Source of the DNA: Thermoanaerobaculia bacterium
GTDB lineage: Bacteria; Acidobacteriota; Thermoanaerobaculia; Multivoradales; Multivoraceae
Assembly (NCBI GenBank): GCA_022823665.1
Contig: JAJEHN010000032.1
Location: forward strand, 62,001-126,000
Reading direction: 5' to 3'
DNA length: 64,000 nt
The notes under the pieces were generated by a model. That model saw only the letters and a list, made by a program, of their open reading frames with translations, made no database searches and was not told the DNA's origin. Position numbers and translations under genes: made by a program. Below, one piece after another: positions 18,100 through 25,993 of this stretch. Every line of letters begins with the position of its first letter. Within the stretch, counting starts at the first letter, position 1.

Positions 18100-18450
18100 T
18101 CAGTCGTCCGTCTGCGGCAGGACGACAACCGTGTCGCCCGGCCTCACCAGGCCCAACTCCTCGCGCGCCAGCCGCTCCAGCACCACGGGATCGTCCTGGA
18201 GCAACTCCACCCTGCGATTGAGCCGATCCACGCGCAGCCGGGTTTCCTCGAGGTCGATCTCGAGTTCCGCCTCGCGCTCCGCCAGTTCAGCCAGCCCCGC
18301 GTAGCTCTCGGAGCCCGCCCTCGCAAGAAACAGGAGGGCCAGGATCAGGCCCACGCCGATCAACGTCGGCAGCGAACGCTGAGCCCTCTCGCGCCAACGA
18401 TCCAGGCGCTCCCGCAACCGTTCGCGTCCTTCTTTCGGCGTCGTGGACAC
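18100..18450 (-). CDS. ftsB: FtsB/DivIC-family septum formation initiator
   Basis: A 116-residue bitopic protein: basic N-terminus, one membrane segment (LPTLIGVGLILALLFLARAG, about residues 27-46), a coiled coil, and the conserved end LERLAREELGLVRPGDTVVVLP typical of FtsB/DivIC. It would pair with the FtsL-like protein from the dcw cluster as part of FtsQLB. The start is GTG at 18450 with no Shine-Dalgarno sequence; a TAGGCT box sits seven bases upstream, implying a leaderless message. It is the first gene of the minus-strand run towards mraZ. Confidence 0.87.
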   Translation of the reverse strand: MSTTPKEGRERLRERLDRWRERAQRSLPTLIGVGLILALLFLARAGSESYAGLAELAEREAELEIDLEETRLRVDRLNRRVELLQDDPVVLERLAREELGLVRPGDTVVVLPQTDD

Positions 18451-18457
18451 GGGAGAA

Positions 18458-18463
18458 AGCCTA
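18458..18463 (-). promoter_or_regulatory. Candidate leaderless promoter (-10 box) of ftsB
   Basis: The minus strand reads TAGGCT, seven bases, then the GTG start of the FtsB-like gene. No ribosome site is present in the gap, and transcription would begin at or next to the start codon. I see no good -35 box. Confidence 0.4.
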
Positions 18464-18541
18464 CACGAGCAACACTTTCCGTTGCTGCCGGCCGACTTCT
18501 ACGTGGCGGTCTGCACGGCCTGGATCCGACCGCCGAACAGG

Positions 18542-18570
18542 TTGACATCCCTATCCCGCTATGCGACCAT
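18542..18570 (+). promoter_or_regulatory. Candidate promoter of tRNA-fMet
   Basis: A perfect TTGACA (18542-18547) is followed after 17 bp by GACCAT (18565-18570), which resembles a -10 box. The predicted start lies a few bases before the tRNA 5' end at 18583. Confidence 0.55.
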
Positions 18571-18582
18571 TTTCCGTCCTGA

Positions 18583-18659
<77 letters not shown>

Positions 18660-18667
18660 AGTCTTCA

Positions 18668-18703
18668 AAGGGCGCGGCCATTGGCCGCGCCCTTCTCGCT
18701 TTT
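18668..18703 (+). terminator. Rho-independent terminator after tRNA-fMet
   Basis: A strong GC-rich hairpin (AAGGGCGCGGCC paired with GGCCGCGCCCTT, short loop) starts nine bases after the tRNA CCA end. It is followed by a T-rich stretch ending in TTTT. Confidence 0.8.
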
Positions 18704-18719
18704 GGCGGAACCGCACCTG

Positions 18720-18748
18720 TTGACACGAAGTTCGTGTTTTCCTAGTCT
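18720..18748 (+). promoter_or_regulatory. Promoter and operator of the vapBC-type pair
   Basis: TTGACA at 18720-18725 and TAGTCT at 18743-18748 are 17 bp apart. A perfect 7-bp inverted repeat (ACACGAA at 18723-18729, TTCGTGT at 18731-18737) overlaps the -35 box and spacer, the expected place for an antitoxin-toxin repressor. The start codon follows six bases after the -10 box, so the message is probably leaderless. Confidence 0.6.
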
Positions 18749-18754
18749 CGTGCC

Positions 18755-18997
18755 GTGAAGAACATCACCGTCACGCTGCCGGAAGAGGACGCTCTCTGGG
18801 TTCGCGTTCGCGCCGCTGAGAACGGGCGCAGCGTCTCCCGCTGGTTGGCGGACCTGCTCCAGGCAATGAAGCGCCAGGAGGACAGCTACGAGGTCGCCAT
18901 GGAGCGGGCCCTCGCGGTCGAACCCGCGCTGCTCAACGAGGGCGGAAAGCCGTATCCCTCCCGCGACTCCCTCCACGACCGTGACGGTCTTCGTTGA
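18755..18997 (+). CDS. Antitoxin, ribbon-helix-helix type (VapB-like)
   Basis: An 80-residue protein beginning MKNITVTLPEEDALWVRVRA. The pattern of an alternating hydrophobic strand followed by two helices (SVSRWLADLLQAM) fits a ribbon-helix-helix DNA-binding domain. The C-terminal half would neutralise the toxin. The GTG start at 18755 has no ribosome site and sits next to the predicted transcription start. It overlaps the PIN toxin gene by 17 bases, the usual toxin-antitoxin arrangement. Confidence 0.8.
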   Translation: MKNITVTLPEEDALWVRVRAAENGRSVSRWLADLLQAMKRQEDSYEVAMERALAVEPALLNEGGKPYPSRDSLHDRDGLR

Positions 18998-19457
18998 CAC
19001 GAACGTCCTCGTCTACCGGCACGACTCGTCCGATCCGGCGAAGCAGGCCCGCGCCGACGACTGGTACGCGTACCTCTGGCGCAGCCGCTCCGGTCGGCTC
19101 AGCGTTCAGGCCCTGCAGGAGCTCTACGCCACACTGACGCGGAAGCTCAAGCCCGGCATGGAGCCTCCCAGGGCCCGTCGGATCGTGCGGGCTCTGGGCG
19201 CCTGGGAGCCTCTGGGCATCGACCTTGCGACGATCGAGAGAGCCTGGATCCTCGAACAGCGCAACTCCCTCTCCTGGTGGGACGCGCTGATCGTGGCGGC
19301 GGCACAGACAACCGGGTGCAGGATCCTCCTGACCGAGGACCTTCAGGACGGCCAGGCATTCGGAGAAGTCAGGGTCGTCGATCCGTTTGCGTCGGCCGAT
19401 CGGACCCCGGAGGAGGTCGTCGAAGCAGCCTACGGGATGAACGGCAGTACGGAGTAG
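18981..19457 (+). CDS. PIN-domain ribonuclease toxin (VapC-like)
   Basis: A 158-residue PIN-domain protein. The acidic metal site is visible: D6 (FVDTN), E47 (ALQELY), D101 (SWWDALIVAAA) and D120 (LLTEDLQDG). VapC toxins are Mg-dependent RNases cutting tRNA or rRNA, and are held inactive by the upstream antitoxin. The GTG start lies inside the antitoxin gene. The last 28 bases overlap the convergent sterol-reductase-family gene, so the two transcripts are antisense at their ends. Confidence 0.87.
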   Translation: MTVFVDTNVLVYRHDSSDPAKQARADDWYAYLWRSRSGRLSVQALQELYATLTRKLKPGMEPPRARRIVRALGAWEPLGIDLATIERAWILEQRNSLSWWDALIVAAAQTTGCRILLTEDLQDGQAFGEVRVVDPFASADRTPEEVVEAAYGMNGSTE

Positions 19458-20518
19458 CGCACCCGCTTCGTGTAGCGCTCCCACAGCTCACCGTACTTCG
19501 CGCGGCAGCGGCGGTCGTCGCGCCTCGAGCGGTGCAGCAGCAGCCCCGTGAGCCACGCCGGGACCAGGAACGGCACCCAGGAAACGAAGCCGGTGGTCAG
19601 GGTGAACGCGAAGTAGACGCAGATCTCGCCGGTGTAGTTGAGGTGCCGTCCCTTGCCCCAGAAGCCCGAGACCAGGAGACGGCCGTCCAGGGTCTCCGCT
19701 GGCCGCCCCCAGATCCTCACGTTCGGGTCCTGTTTGAAGCGGTGCTTCTGCTCGTTGGCGCCCCGGAAGAGCCAGAAGCCGAAGGCGGCGAGCAGGACGA
19801 TCCCGACCGCCGCGACCGGCGGCAGGGCGTCCGGCGCGTCGACCAGCCACCAGCCGGCGAGGCAGTAGAAGAACGGCACGAGGACGTAGTCGCCCCAGAC
19901 CAGGCCCAGCCCGAAACGCTCGGCGATGATGTCCCAGGTGTGGACCATTCCGTACTCGAACTGGAAGTAGTTGAAGACGTACACGAAGGTGATCGCCTGG
20001 TAGACGGCCATCGCCAGCGTCAGCCCGCCGTGGGTCTCGAACTGGACGGCGGCGAAGGAGAGGTTGAACACCGCCAGGCCGATGAGCGACGGGCGATAGC
20101 TGAACATCTTCAGGTCCACCCCGAAGAGGGTCGGATTGAGCTCCGAACCCATCAGGAAGCTCCGGCCGTCTCCCTCCGAGGCGCTCCGGGCCCGTGCTCC
20201 CCGGAGATAGAGCCAGCCGGCCGCGGCAAGGGCGAACACGTTCGCCACCACGAACAGGGCCGCGAAGTGCGTGTGCAGCAAGGAGAAGGAGAACCAGCCG
20301 AATCCCTGGGCGACGACGCCCAGAGTCACGGTGACCAGGAACAGGGCCAGGCCGTTCAGCTTGTAGACGCGCGTTTCCCCCTCGAGTTCGGGCCCGGCGA
20401 CCCGGCGGCCGGGCAGAACCATCGAACCCACGAAGAGAAAGCCGATGAACAGCAGCAGCATCCCCGCCGCCTCGAGCAGGGTGCCGGCCGACAGCGCGGA
20501 CAACGAGAACTGCGGCAT
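19430..20518 (-). CDS. ERG4/ERG24-family sterol reductase
   Basis: A 362-residue polytopic membrane protein with about nine hydrophobic segments. The C-terminal half carries the signatures of sterol delta-14 and delta-7 reductases: LLVSGFWGKGRHLNYTGEI, then RRCRAKYGELWERYTKRVRY and a terminal SVLPFIP. These enzymes reduce sterol ring double bonds with NADPH. A GGGAGG ribosome site precedes the ATG at 20518. It lies 25 bp after the MFS gene, at the end of a minus-strand run. No sterol cyclase or squalene epoxidase is in the window, so the substrate is unknown. Confidence 0.85.
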   Translation of the reverse strand: MPQFSLSALSAGTLLEAAGMLLLFIGFLFVGSMVLPGRRVAGPELEGETRVYKLNGLALFLVTVTLGVVAQGFGWFSFSLLHTHFAALFVVANVFALAAAGWLYLRGARARSASEGDGRSFLMGSELNPTLFGVDLKMFSYRPSLIGLAVFNLSFAAVQFETHGGLTLAMAVYQAITFVYVFNYFQFEYGMVHTWDIIAERFGLGLVWGDYVLVPFFYCLAGWWLVDAPDALPPVAAVGIVLLAAFGFWLFRGANEQKHRFKQDPNVRIWGRPAETLDGRLLVSGFWGKGRHLNYTGEICVYFAFTLTTGFVSWVPFLVPAWLTGLLLHRSRRDDRRCRAKYGELWERYTKRVRYSVLPFIP

Positions 20519-20543
20519 GCCTGTACCTCCCTGTTGAGAGAGG

Positions 20544-21731
20544 TTACCCGGCAGGCTCGGCGCGTACTCGCGCGGACATCGCCGCCGCGACGATCAGGAC
20601 CGCTCCGATGGCAATGAACGGCGCCTCAGGCGACACGGCCTGGAACATGTAGGCCGCAAGAAGCGGCGCCGCGATCTTGCTGCCGTTGCCGTACGCCTGC
20701 TGCACGCCCAGCACCTGCCCCACGACGCCGCTTCCTGGGGCGCGTTTCGAGACCTGGGAAGTCGTGCAGGGGAAGAGCAGCGACGTTCCCAGCGGGACCA
20801 GGAAGATCGCCGCTCCCAGCGTCCAGAAACCGGTGGCGAAGGGAATGGCGATCAACCCGACGCCGAAGCTCACGGCGCCGGCGCGCAGGACCCTGATCTC
20901 GCCGAAGCGCCGAACGGCCGGCCCCAGCACGAAGACGCGGAAGGCGATCGACAGACCGCCCAGGTAGAAGAAGAACAGGCCGATGTTCGACTCGTCGGCA
21001 CCGAAACGGCGACCGAGGTAGAGGCCGATGATCGCGGTCATCCCTGCCATGCCGATCTGTCCGGCCGCGTAGATCCAGATCAGCAGGTTCAGCGGACGAA
21101 GCGGCTGCGCGGCCACGCGACCGACCGCACCAAGGATCGAGTAGCGCGTCTCCTCCCCCTGCTCCCCTTCCCTTCTCTGCCGTGACTCCGGCAGCCAGAA
21201 GCGCGCGAACACCGCTGCCGCCAGGCTGAAGGCCGCGGCCACGGCGCCGGCGCCGGCCGGATGAAGCTGGCCCGCCAGGCCGCCCACGGCCGGGCCGATC
21301 ATCGCCGCGGAGCTGGTGACCGCGGTGACCCAGCCGATGCCCTCGGCGCGGCGCTCCCCGGTGACCGAGTCGGCGATGTAGGCGAACACCACCGGCACCG
21401 TGCCGCCGCCGACCCCGTGCACCAGGCGGGCGAGCAGCAGCAGTTCGAGCGACTGCGCCAGGCCGAAGAGCAGGTAGCCCGCGGCCGAGACCACGAGGCC
21501 GAGAAGCAGCGCCGGCCTCCGCCCTCTCCGGTCCGCGAGCCGGCCCCAGAGCGGCGCGGTCGCCATCGACGCCAGGGCGAAGGCGGATACCAGGGCGCCG
21601 ACTTCCAGTGGCGTCGCGCCGTAGCGCTCGGCGTAGAAGGGCAGGAGCGCCACGACCAGGAACTCGCCCAGCGTGCTGACGAAGGCGACCACCATGAGGG
21701 CCGCCAGGCGATGGTCGATCAGCCGCGACAC
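20544..21731 (-). CDS. MFS transporter, drug:proton antiporter type
   Basis: A 395-residue, twelve-segment major facilitator protein. The loop 2-3 signature GRLADRRGRRPALLLG near residues 62-77 and the TM5 segment with GWVTAVTSSAAMIGPAVGG (motif C-like) match DHA1/TetA-type exporters. The substrate cannot be read from sequence. The GTG start at 21731 is one base downstream of the ABC permease stop, so co-transcription with the importer genes is likely. An internal ATG at 21695 is an alternative. Confidence 0.87.
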   Translation of the reverse strand: MSRLIDHRLAALMVVAFVSTLGEFLVVALLPFYAERYGATPLEVGALVSAFALASMATAPLWGRLADRRGRRPALLLGLVVSAAGYLLFGLAQSLELLLLARLVHGVGGGTVPVVFAYIADSVTGERRAEGIGWVTAVTSSAAMIGPAVGGLAGQLHPAGAGAVAAAFSLAAAVFARFWLPESRQRREGEQGEETRYSILGAVGRVAAQPLRPLNLLIWIYAAGQIGMAGMTAIIGLYLGRRFGADESNIGLFFFYLGGLSIAFRVFVLGPAVRRFGEIRVLRAGAVSFGVGLIAIPFATGFWTLGAAIFLVPLGTSLLFPCTTSQVSKRAPGSGVVGQVLGVQQAYGNGSKIAAPLLAAYMFQAVSPEAPFIAIGAVLIVAAAMSARVRAEPAG

Positions 21732-21732
21732 G

Positions 21733-23421
21733 TCAGAGGCGGCCGCCGGCGCGGTCGTCCCAGGCGATGAACGCGGCCGCGCTCAGCAGCATCAGCAGCA
21801 CCCCGTAGGCGGCGGCGATGCCCGTCTCCTGGATCCGCAGGCTGGACTGAATCTCGATCGAGATCGGACGGGTGTCGTAGGTGTAGAGCACGATCGAGGT
21901 CACGAAATCGCCCAGCATCGTGATGAAGGCGAGACCGGCGCCCGCGATCACGGCCGGCCGCAGCAGGGGCAGCACGATCCGCAGCACCGTTCGGAGCGGT
22001 CCGGCCCCCAGACTCGCCGCCGCTTCCTCCAGCCGCGGGTCGAGCTGGCGCAGGCCGGCGAAGATGGAGCGGCCGGTCAGCGGCAGGGAGCGGACCAGGT
22101 AGGCCAGCGGCAGAATCCACAGCGTGCCCACCAGCACGAAGCGGCCGACCCAGGGCGCGTTGACGCTCATCGCCGCCGCCAGGGCCAGGGCGAACACGGT
22201 GCCGGGTATCGCCCAGGGCAGGGTCATCATCGCCTCGAGCGCGCGCCCGGGCAGTCCGCCTCGCCGGAGCGACAGCCGCGCCGCCATCACGCCCACCACC
22301 ACCGCCGCCAGCGTCGCCGCGGCGGCCATCCAGATCGAGTTCAACGCCGGCCGCAGCCGCTCGGTCGATGACAGGAGCTCGCCGTAGTTGACGAGCCCGA
22401 GCACCGGCGGGAACGCCTCGACCGTCCAGGTGTTCGGGGGCACGAGCGACATCAGGATGAGCGTCGCGTGGGGCAGCAGCAGCACTCCGGCCAGGACCCA
22501 GCCGCCGGCAGCGGCGGCGACCCGCGCGCCCCGGCTGCGCAGTCGCCGGCGCGCCGGCGGCGTGCCGCGCGCGCCCGACGCCAGGTCCAGGCCGGGATCG
22601 ATCCGGCGCAGCAGCAGCAGCGAAGCAAACGCCAGGAGCGCCAGCATCGTCGTCTCGACGTACGCCATCCGCAGCTCGCCGTTCAGCTTCGACGCCACGA
22701 TCTGGGTCGTCATCACCCGGAACCCGCCGCCGAAGATGTACGGCGCGGAGAACGAGCCGAGCGAGGTCATGAAGGTGAGCAGCGTCGCTCCCGCGAGAGC
22801 CGGCCGGAGCCGCGGCAGGGTGACCCGGAAGAGGATCTGCCGCCGGCTCGCGCCCAGGCTCTGCGCCGCCTCGATGGCCGCCCCGTCCTGCCCGGACAGT
22901 CCGGCCCGGGTAAACAGGTAGAAGTAGACGTACATCGAGTACGCGTGGACCAGCAGGATCGCCCAGGCTCCGGTGAGACGCCAGGACACGTCCAGCCCCA
23001 ACGTCTGGAGCCCCCGCGCCGCCAGCCCGCTCTCGCCGTAGAGGAAGAGGAAGGCGATGACGCCGACCAGCGGCGGCAGGGCCACCGGCAGTGCGACCAG
23101 AGCCCCGAGCAGCCGGCGGCCCGGGATCTCGTTCCGCTCGAACAGGAAGCCCAGCGGCACCCCGATCGCGGCCGCGGCGAGAGTGGAGAGCACGGAGATC
23201 CAGAGCGTCCGCCACATCGCGTTCCACTCGTCGGCACGAGTGAAGAAGGACCGGAACGCCTCGGTCGTCGGGCCGCCTCCACCAGGGCTGCCGATGCCGA
23301 AGGCCTCCGCCGCGACGACCAGCAGCGGATAGCCGACGAGCCAGACCAGGAACGCCAGCACCAGCCACGGCATGAGCGACCGGAGTTGCGGCGCCCGTCG
23401 GCCGGTCCCGGCGGCGCTCAA
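21733..23421 (-). CDS. ABC transporter permease, fused two-domain (iron/thiamine type)
   Basis: A 562-residue inner-membrane protein made of two homologous permease halves, each with an EAA loop contacting the ATPase: EAAQSLGASRRQILFRVTLP in the first half and EAAASLGAGPLRTVLRIVLP in the second. This fused layout is typical of FbpB/AfuB and ThiP permeases. The start is TTG at 23421, overlapping the ATPase stop as TTGA. It completes an importer with the adjacent ATPase and binding protein. Confidence 0.92.
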   Translation of the reverse strand: MSAAGTGRRAPQLRSLMPWLVLAFLVWLVGYPLLVVAAEAFGIGSPGGGGPTTEAFRSFFTRADEWNAMWRTLWISVLSTLAAAAIGVPLGFLFERNEIPGRRLLGALVALPVALPPLVGVIAFLFLYGESGLAARGLQTLGLDVSWRLTGAWAILLVHAYSMYVYFYLFTRAGLSGQDGAAIEAAQSLGASRRQILFRVTLPRLRPALAGATLLTFMTSLGSFSAPYIFGGGFRVMTTQIVASKLNGELRMAYVETTMLALLAFASLLLLRRIDPGLDLASGARGTPPARRRLRSRGARVAAAAGGWVLAGVLLLPHATLILMSLVPPNTWTVEAFPPVLGLVNYGELLSSTERLRPALNSIWMAAAATLAAVVVGVMAARLSLRRGGLPGRALEAMMTLPWAIPGTVFALALAAAMSVNAPWVGRFVLVGTLWILPLAYLVRSLPLTGRSIFAGLRQLDPRLEEAAASLGAGPLRTVLRIVLPLLRPAVIAGAGLAFITMLGDFVTSIVLYTYDTRPISIEIQSSLRIQETGIAAAYGVLLMLLSAAAFIAWDDRAGGRL

Positions 23422-24596
23422 GGATCGGACTCCGTCGAAGCTCCAGCGAACACCGAGGGCGGCTCGCCGGGAAGCTGCCGCACGACGCAGGCGCCATTCA
23501 TGCCCGCCGCGGATCCCGGCATCGCCACCTCGATGGCCGGCCCCGCCGCCGAGCCGTCCCCTGCGTCACTCCGAGTAGACGCAAGGCGCACCGTGTAGAA
23601 GCTGTTGCTGCCGGTGAAACGCTCCGCCTCGATCCGGCCGGCCAACCCCGACCCGCCGTCCGTCGACAGTTCCAGGGCTTCCGGACGGACACAGACGTCG
23701 ACCTGCTCTCCCGCCCGAAGTCCGCTGTCGCCCCGGCACAGCCAGGGCTCGGCATGCGGCTGCGATTCCAGGCGCACTGTCAGTTCGTCGCCGCCGTGCC
23801 GCTCCAGAACGACCCCCGGAAGCACGGAACAGCGGCCGACGAAGGTGGCCACGAAACGCGAAGCGGGATCCCGGTAGAGCTCCGCCGGCCCTCCGACCTG
23901 CTCCAGGCCTCCCTCGTTCAGCAGGCCGATCCGTTCGCCGAGCTCGAAGGCCTCCTCCTGCTCGTGGGTCACCAGCACGGTCGTGATGCCCGTCTGCTTC
24001 ACCGTCCGGCGCAGGTCGGCGCGGGTCTCCTCGCGCAGCGCGGGATCCAGGTTCGAGAGCGGCTCATCGAGCAACAGCACCCGCGGCCGCGGCGCCAGCG
24101 CCCGGGCCAGGGCCACCCGCTGCTGCTGGCCGCCCGAAAGCTCGGCGATCCGCCGCTGCTCGAAGCCGGAGAGTCGTACGAGTTCGAGCATCTCGGCCAC
24201 GCGGGCGTTCGCCTCGCCCTGCGCGCCGCCGCGGACCTTCAGCCCGAAGGCGACGTTCTCGGCCACACTCAGGTGCGGGAAGAGCGCGTAGCTCTGGAAC
24301 AGCATGCCGACTCCGCGGCGCGCCGGCGGCAGGTGTTCGACCGCCTCGTCCGCGATCAGCAGACGTCCGCGGTCGAGCTGCTCGAAGCCCGCCAACAGGC
24401 GCAGCATCGTCGTCTTGCCGCTGCCGCTCGGGCCGAGCAGGGCGAAGATCTCACCCGGTTCGACGGTCAGCGAGACGCCGGCCAGCACGACCGTGTCGTC
24501 GAACGCCTTGAAGACGTCGTCGAAGCGGACGGAAACCCCGGACGCCGTCACCTGGCAGCCCGTGGGGCGCGCCGGCTCATTCTCCGCCCTGGCCAC
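23418..24596 (-). CDS. ABC transporter ATP-binding protein (FbpC/PotA-like)
   Basis: A 392-residue ATPase with Walker A GPSGSGKTT near residue 55, the signature LSGGQQQRVALARAL, Walker B VLLLDEPLSNLD, and the switch histidine in VTHEQEEAFEL. A C-terminal TOBE-like domain (about residues 270-370) follows. The GTG start at 24596 lies inside the end of the binding-protein gene (20-base overlap); no in-frame ATG fits better. It powers the importer with the fused permease. Confidence 0.93.
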   Translation of the reverse strand: MARAENEPARPTGCQVTASGVSVRFDDVFKAFDDTVVLAGVSLTVEPGEIFALLGPSGSGKTTMLRLLAGFEQLDRGRLLIADEAVEHLPPARRGVGMLFQSYALFPHLSVAENVAFGLKVRGGAQGEANARVAEMLELVRLSGFEQRRIAELSGGQQQRVALARALAPRPRVLLLDEPLSNLDPALREETRADLRRTVKQTGITTVLVTHEQEEAFELGERIGLLNEGGLEQVGGPAELYRDPASRFVATFVGRCSVLPGVVLERHGGDELTVRLESQPHAEPWLCRGDSGLRAGEQVDVCVRPEALELSTDGGSGLAGRIEAERFTGSNSFYTVRLASTRSDAGDGSAAGPAIEVAMPGSAAGMNGACVVRQLPGEPPSVFAGASTESDP

Positions 24597-25626
24597 GCAC
24601 GGCCCGGTCCCACTCCGCCATCCACGCGGCGCCGTTCTCCTCGATCATCCGCCAGTCGACGTCGGCGCGACGGAGTCGGGACTGCACGTCGGCTACCCAC
24701 GGCGCCAGCCCGCCGGCGTCCAGGTCGAGCCGCGCCGGCAGGCGGAACGCCTCGCGCACCGCCAGCCCGAGCGCCTCGGGCGAACCGAGCCAGTCGACGA
24801 AGGCCGCCGCCTCGGCCTCGCTGTCCGAGCCCGCGACCACGCCGACCGAATCCTGGATCACGGCCGTGCCGCTCGCCGGAAAGCGGTAGGCGATCGGCGC
24901 GCCGCGATCGATCAGGGACAGCGTGTCGGTCATCTCCCAGAGCGTCAGCACGCCTTCCTGGCGCGTCAGCTTCTCGTGCAGAACCGCTGGACTGTGAACG
25001 TATTCCCGGGTCTGTCCGTCGAGCTGCCGCAGCCAGTCGAAGCCGGCCTCGGTGCTGCCCGTCTCCGACACCGAGTCGGCCAGGATCTTGCCGAAGATCG
25101 TCCGCATCGTGCCGCTCGCCAGCGGATCGCGGATGACAACCTCGTCGTGCCAGCGTTCGTCGAGCAGATCGTCCCAGTCGGCCGGCGCCTCGTCTTCGCC
25201 GATCGCGTCGCGGTTGTAGACGATGATCGTCGGCGTCTGGTACAGCGTGTAGTAGAGGCCGTCGGGATGCCGGTCGGCCGGATCGAGAGCCCCAGCCCAG
25301 GAGGGCTCGGACGGCGCCAGCAGGCCCTCCGCGGCGCCCCGGGCCAGGATCGTCGCGGGACCGCCGAACCAGACATCCGCCTGCGGGTTCGCCCGCTCCG
25401 ACCGGATCCGGTCGTAGACCTCCTGCGACCCCATGTCGAGCCAGCGAACGTCGACGTCCGGCCGCGCCTCCTCGTACGCCTGCTCGACGACGGTCAGCAG
25501 GTCCCGCCCGTGCGGCGAGTAGACGACCAGCGGCGTCCGACCATCGCCGCCGCAGCCCGCCACGGCCGCGGCCGCCGCGAGACAGAAGACAATCGATCGA
25601 CGGCCCAGGGCCAGGGCATTCCGCAT
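24577..25626 (-). CDS. ABC transporter substrate-binding lipoprotein (iron(III)-type family)
   Basis: A 349-residue lipoprotein (signal ending AVAGCGGDG, Cys near residue 25) with the type II periplasmic-binding fold of the Fe(III)/thiamine/phosphonate family: VVYSPHGRDLLTVVEQAYEE at the N-terminus, ADVWFGGPATI, and the hinge segment TPTIIVYNRD. The paired tyrosines that bind iron in FbpA are not clear in the expected C-terminal place, so the substrate stays open. It is the first of the three importer genes, 43 bp after a small unknown gene. Confidence 0.87.
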   Translation of the reverse strand: MRNALALGRRSIVFCLAAAAAVAGCGGDGRTPLVVYSPHGRDLLTVVEQAYEEARPDVDVRWLDMGSQEVYDRIRSERANPQADVWFGGPATILARGAAEGLLAPSEPSWAGALDPADRHPDGLYYTLYQTPTIIVYNRDAIGEDEAPADWDDLLDERWHDEVVIRDPLASGTMRTIFGKILADSVSETGSTEAGFDWLRQLDGQTREYVHSPAVLHEKLTRQEGVLTLWEMTDTLSLIDRGAPIAYRFPASGTAVIQDSVGVVAGSDSEAEAAAFVDWLGSPEALGLAVREAFRLPARLDLDAGGLAPWVADVQSRLRRADVDWRMIEENGAAWMAEWDRAVRGQGGE

Positions 25627-25669
25627 CGGCCGCCAAGTGTACGCCGCCGGCCGCGGCGGCGGCGTGGCG

Positions 25670-25993
25670 TCAGGAAGCCGACCTGGTCACCAGACTCGGA
25701 TGGAACCGGCGCAGGTTGCGGAAGTAGGTGCGGTGGGCCCTGGCGAGCCAGTCGAGGTCGACGGCCTCGGGGTCGCCCGCTTCGGCGATCTGCCCTTCGA
25801 GCAGGCGCCGGGGATAGACCTTCATCTCGCCGACGACCAGGACCGGCTCCCCGTCCTCGGTGGCGGTCTCCACCCGAAGACCCTCCGCCTCGAGTTCACG
25901 CCGGAGGAGATCTCCCAGGCGCCGGAGAACGTCACCGGGCTGTGCGTCCGGACTGACGACACGTCTCCCTGAGTCCGCGCGAGCCACGCTCAT
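25670..25993 (-). CDS. Small uncharacterised protein coupled to the PLP dehydratase gene
   Basis: I do not recognise this 107-residue protein. It has an Arg/Glu-rich helix (RRLGDLLRRELEAEGLRVE), a short strand region (EPVLVVGEMKVYP) and a basic, aromatic C-terminus (HRTYFRNLRRFHPSL). No signal or membrane segment is visible. The ATG at 25993 overlaps the stop of the upstream dehydratase gene as ATGA, which strongly supports translation. It could be a small regulatory or accessory subunit; that is speculation. Confidence 0.6.
   Translation of the reverse strand: MSVARADSGRRVVSPDAQPGDVLRRLGDLLRRELEAEGLRVETATEDGEPVLVVGEMKVYPRRLLEGQIAEAGDPEAVDLDWLARAHRTYFRNLRRFHPSLVTRSAS

Noticed and set aside
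14587..18582. 1331-codon plus-strand open frame opposite mfd
   Set aside because: Its length is striking, but the product is His/Gln/Arg-rich without domains, and the minus strand encodes a full Mfd. GC-rich antisense frames stay open by codon bias.
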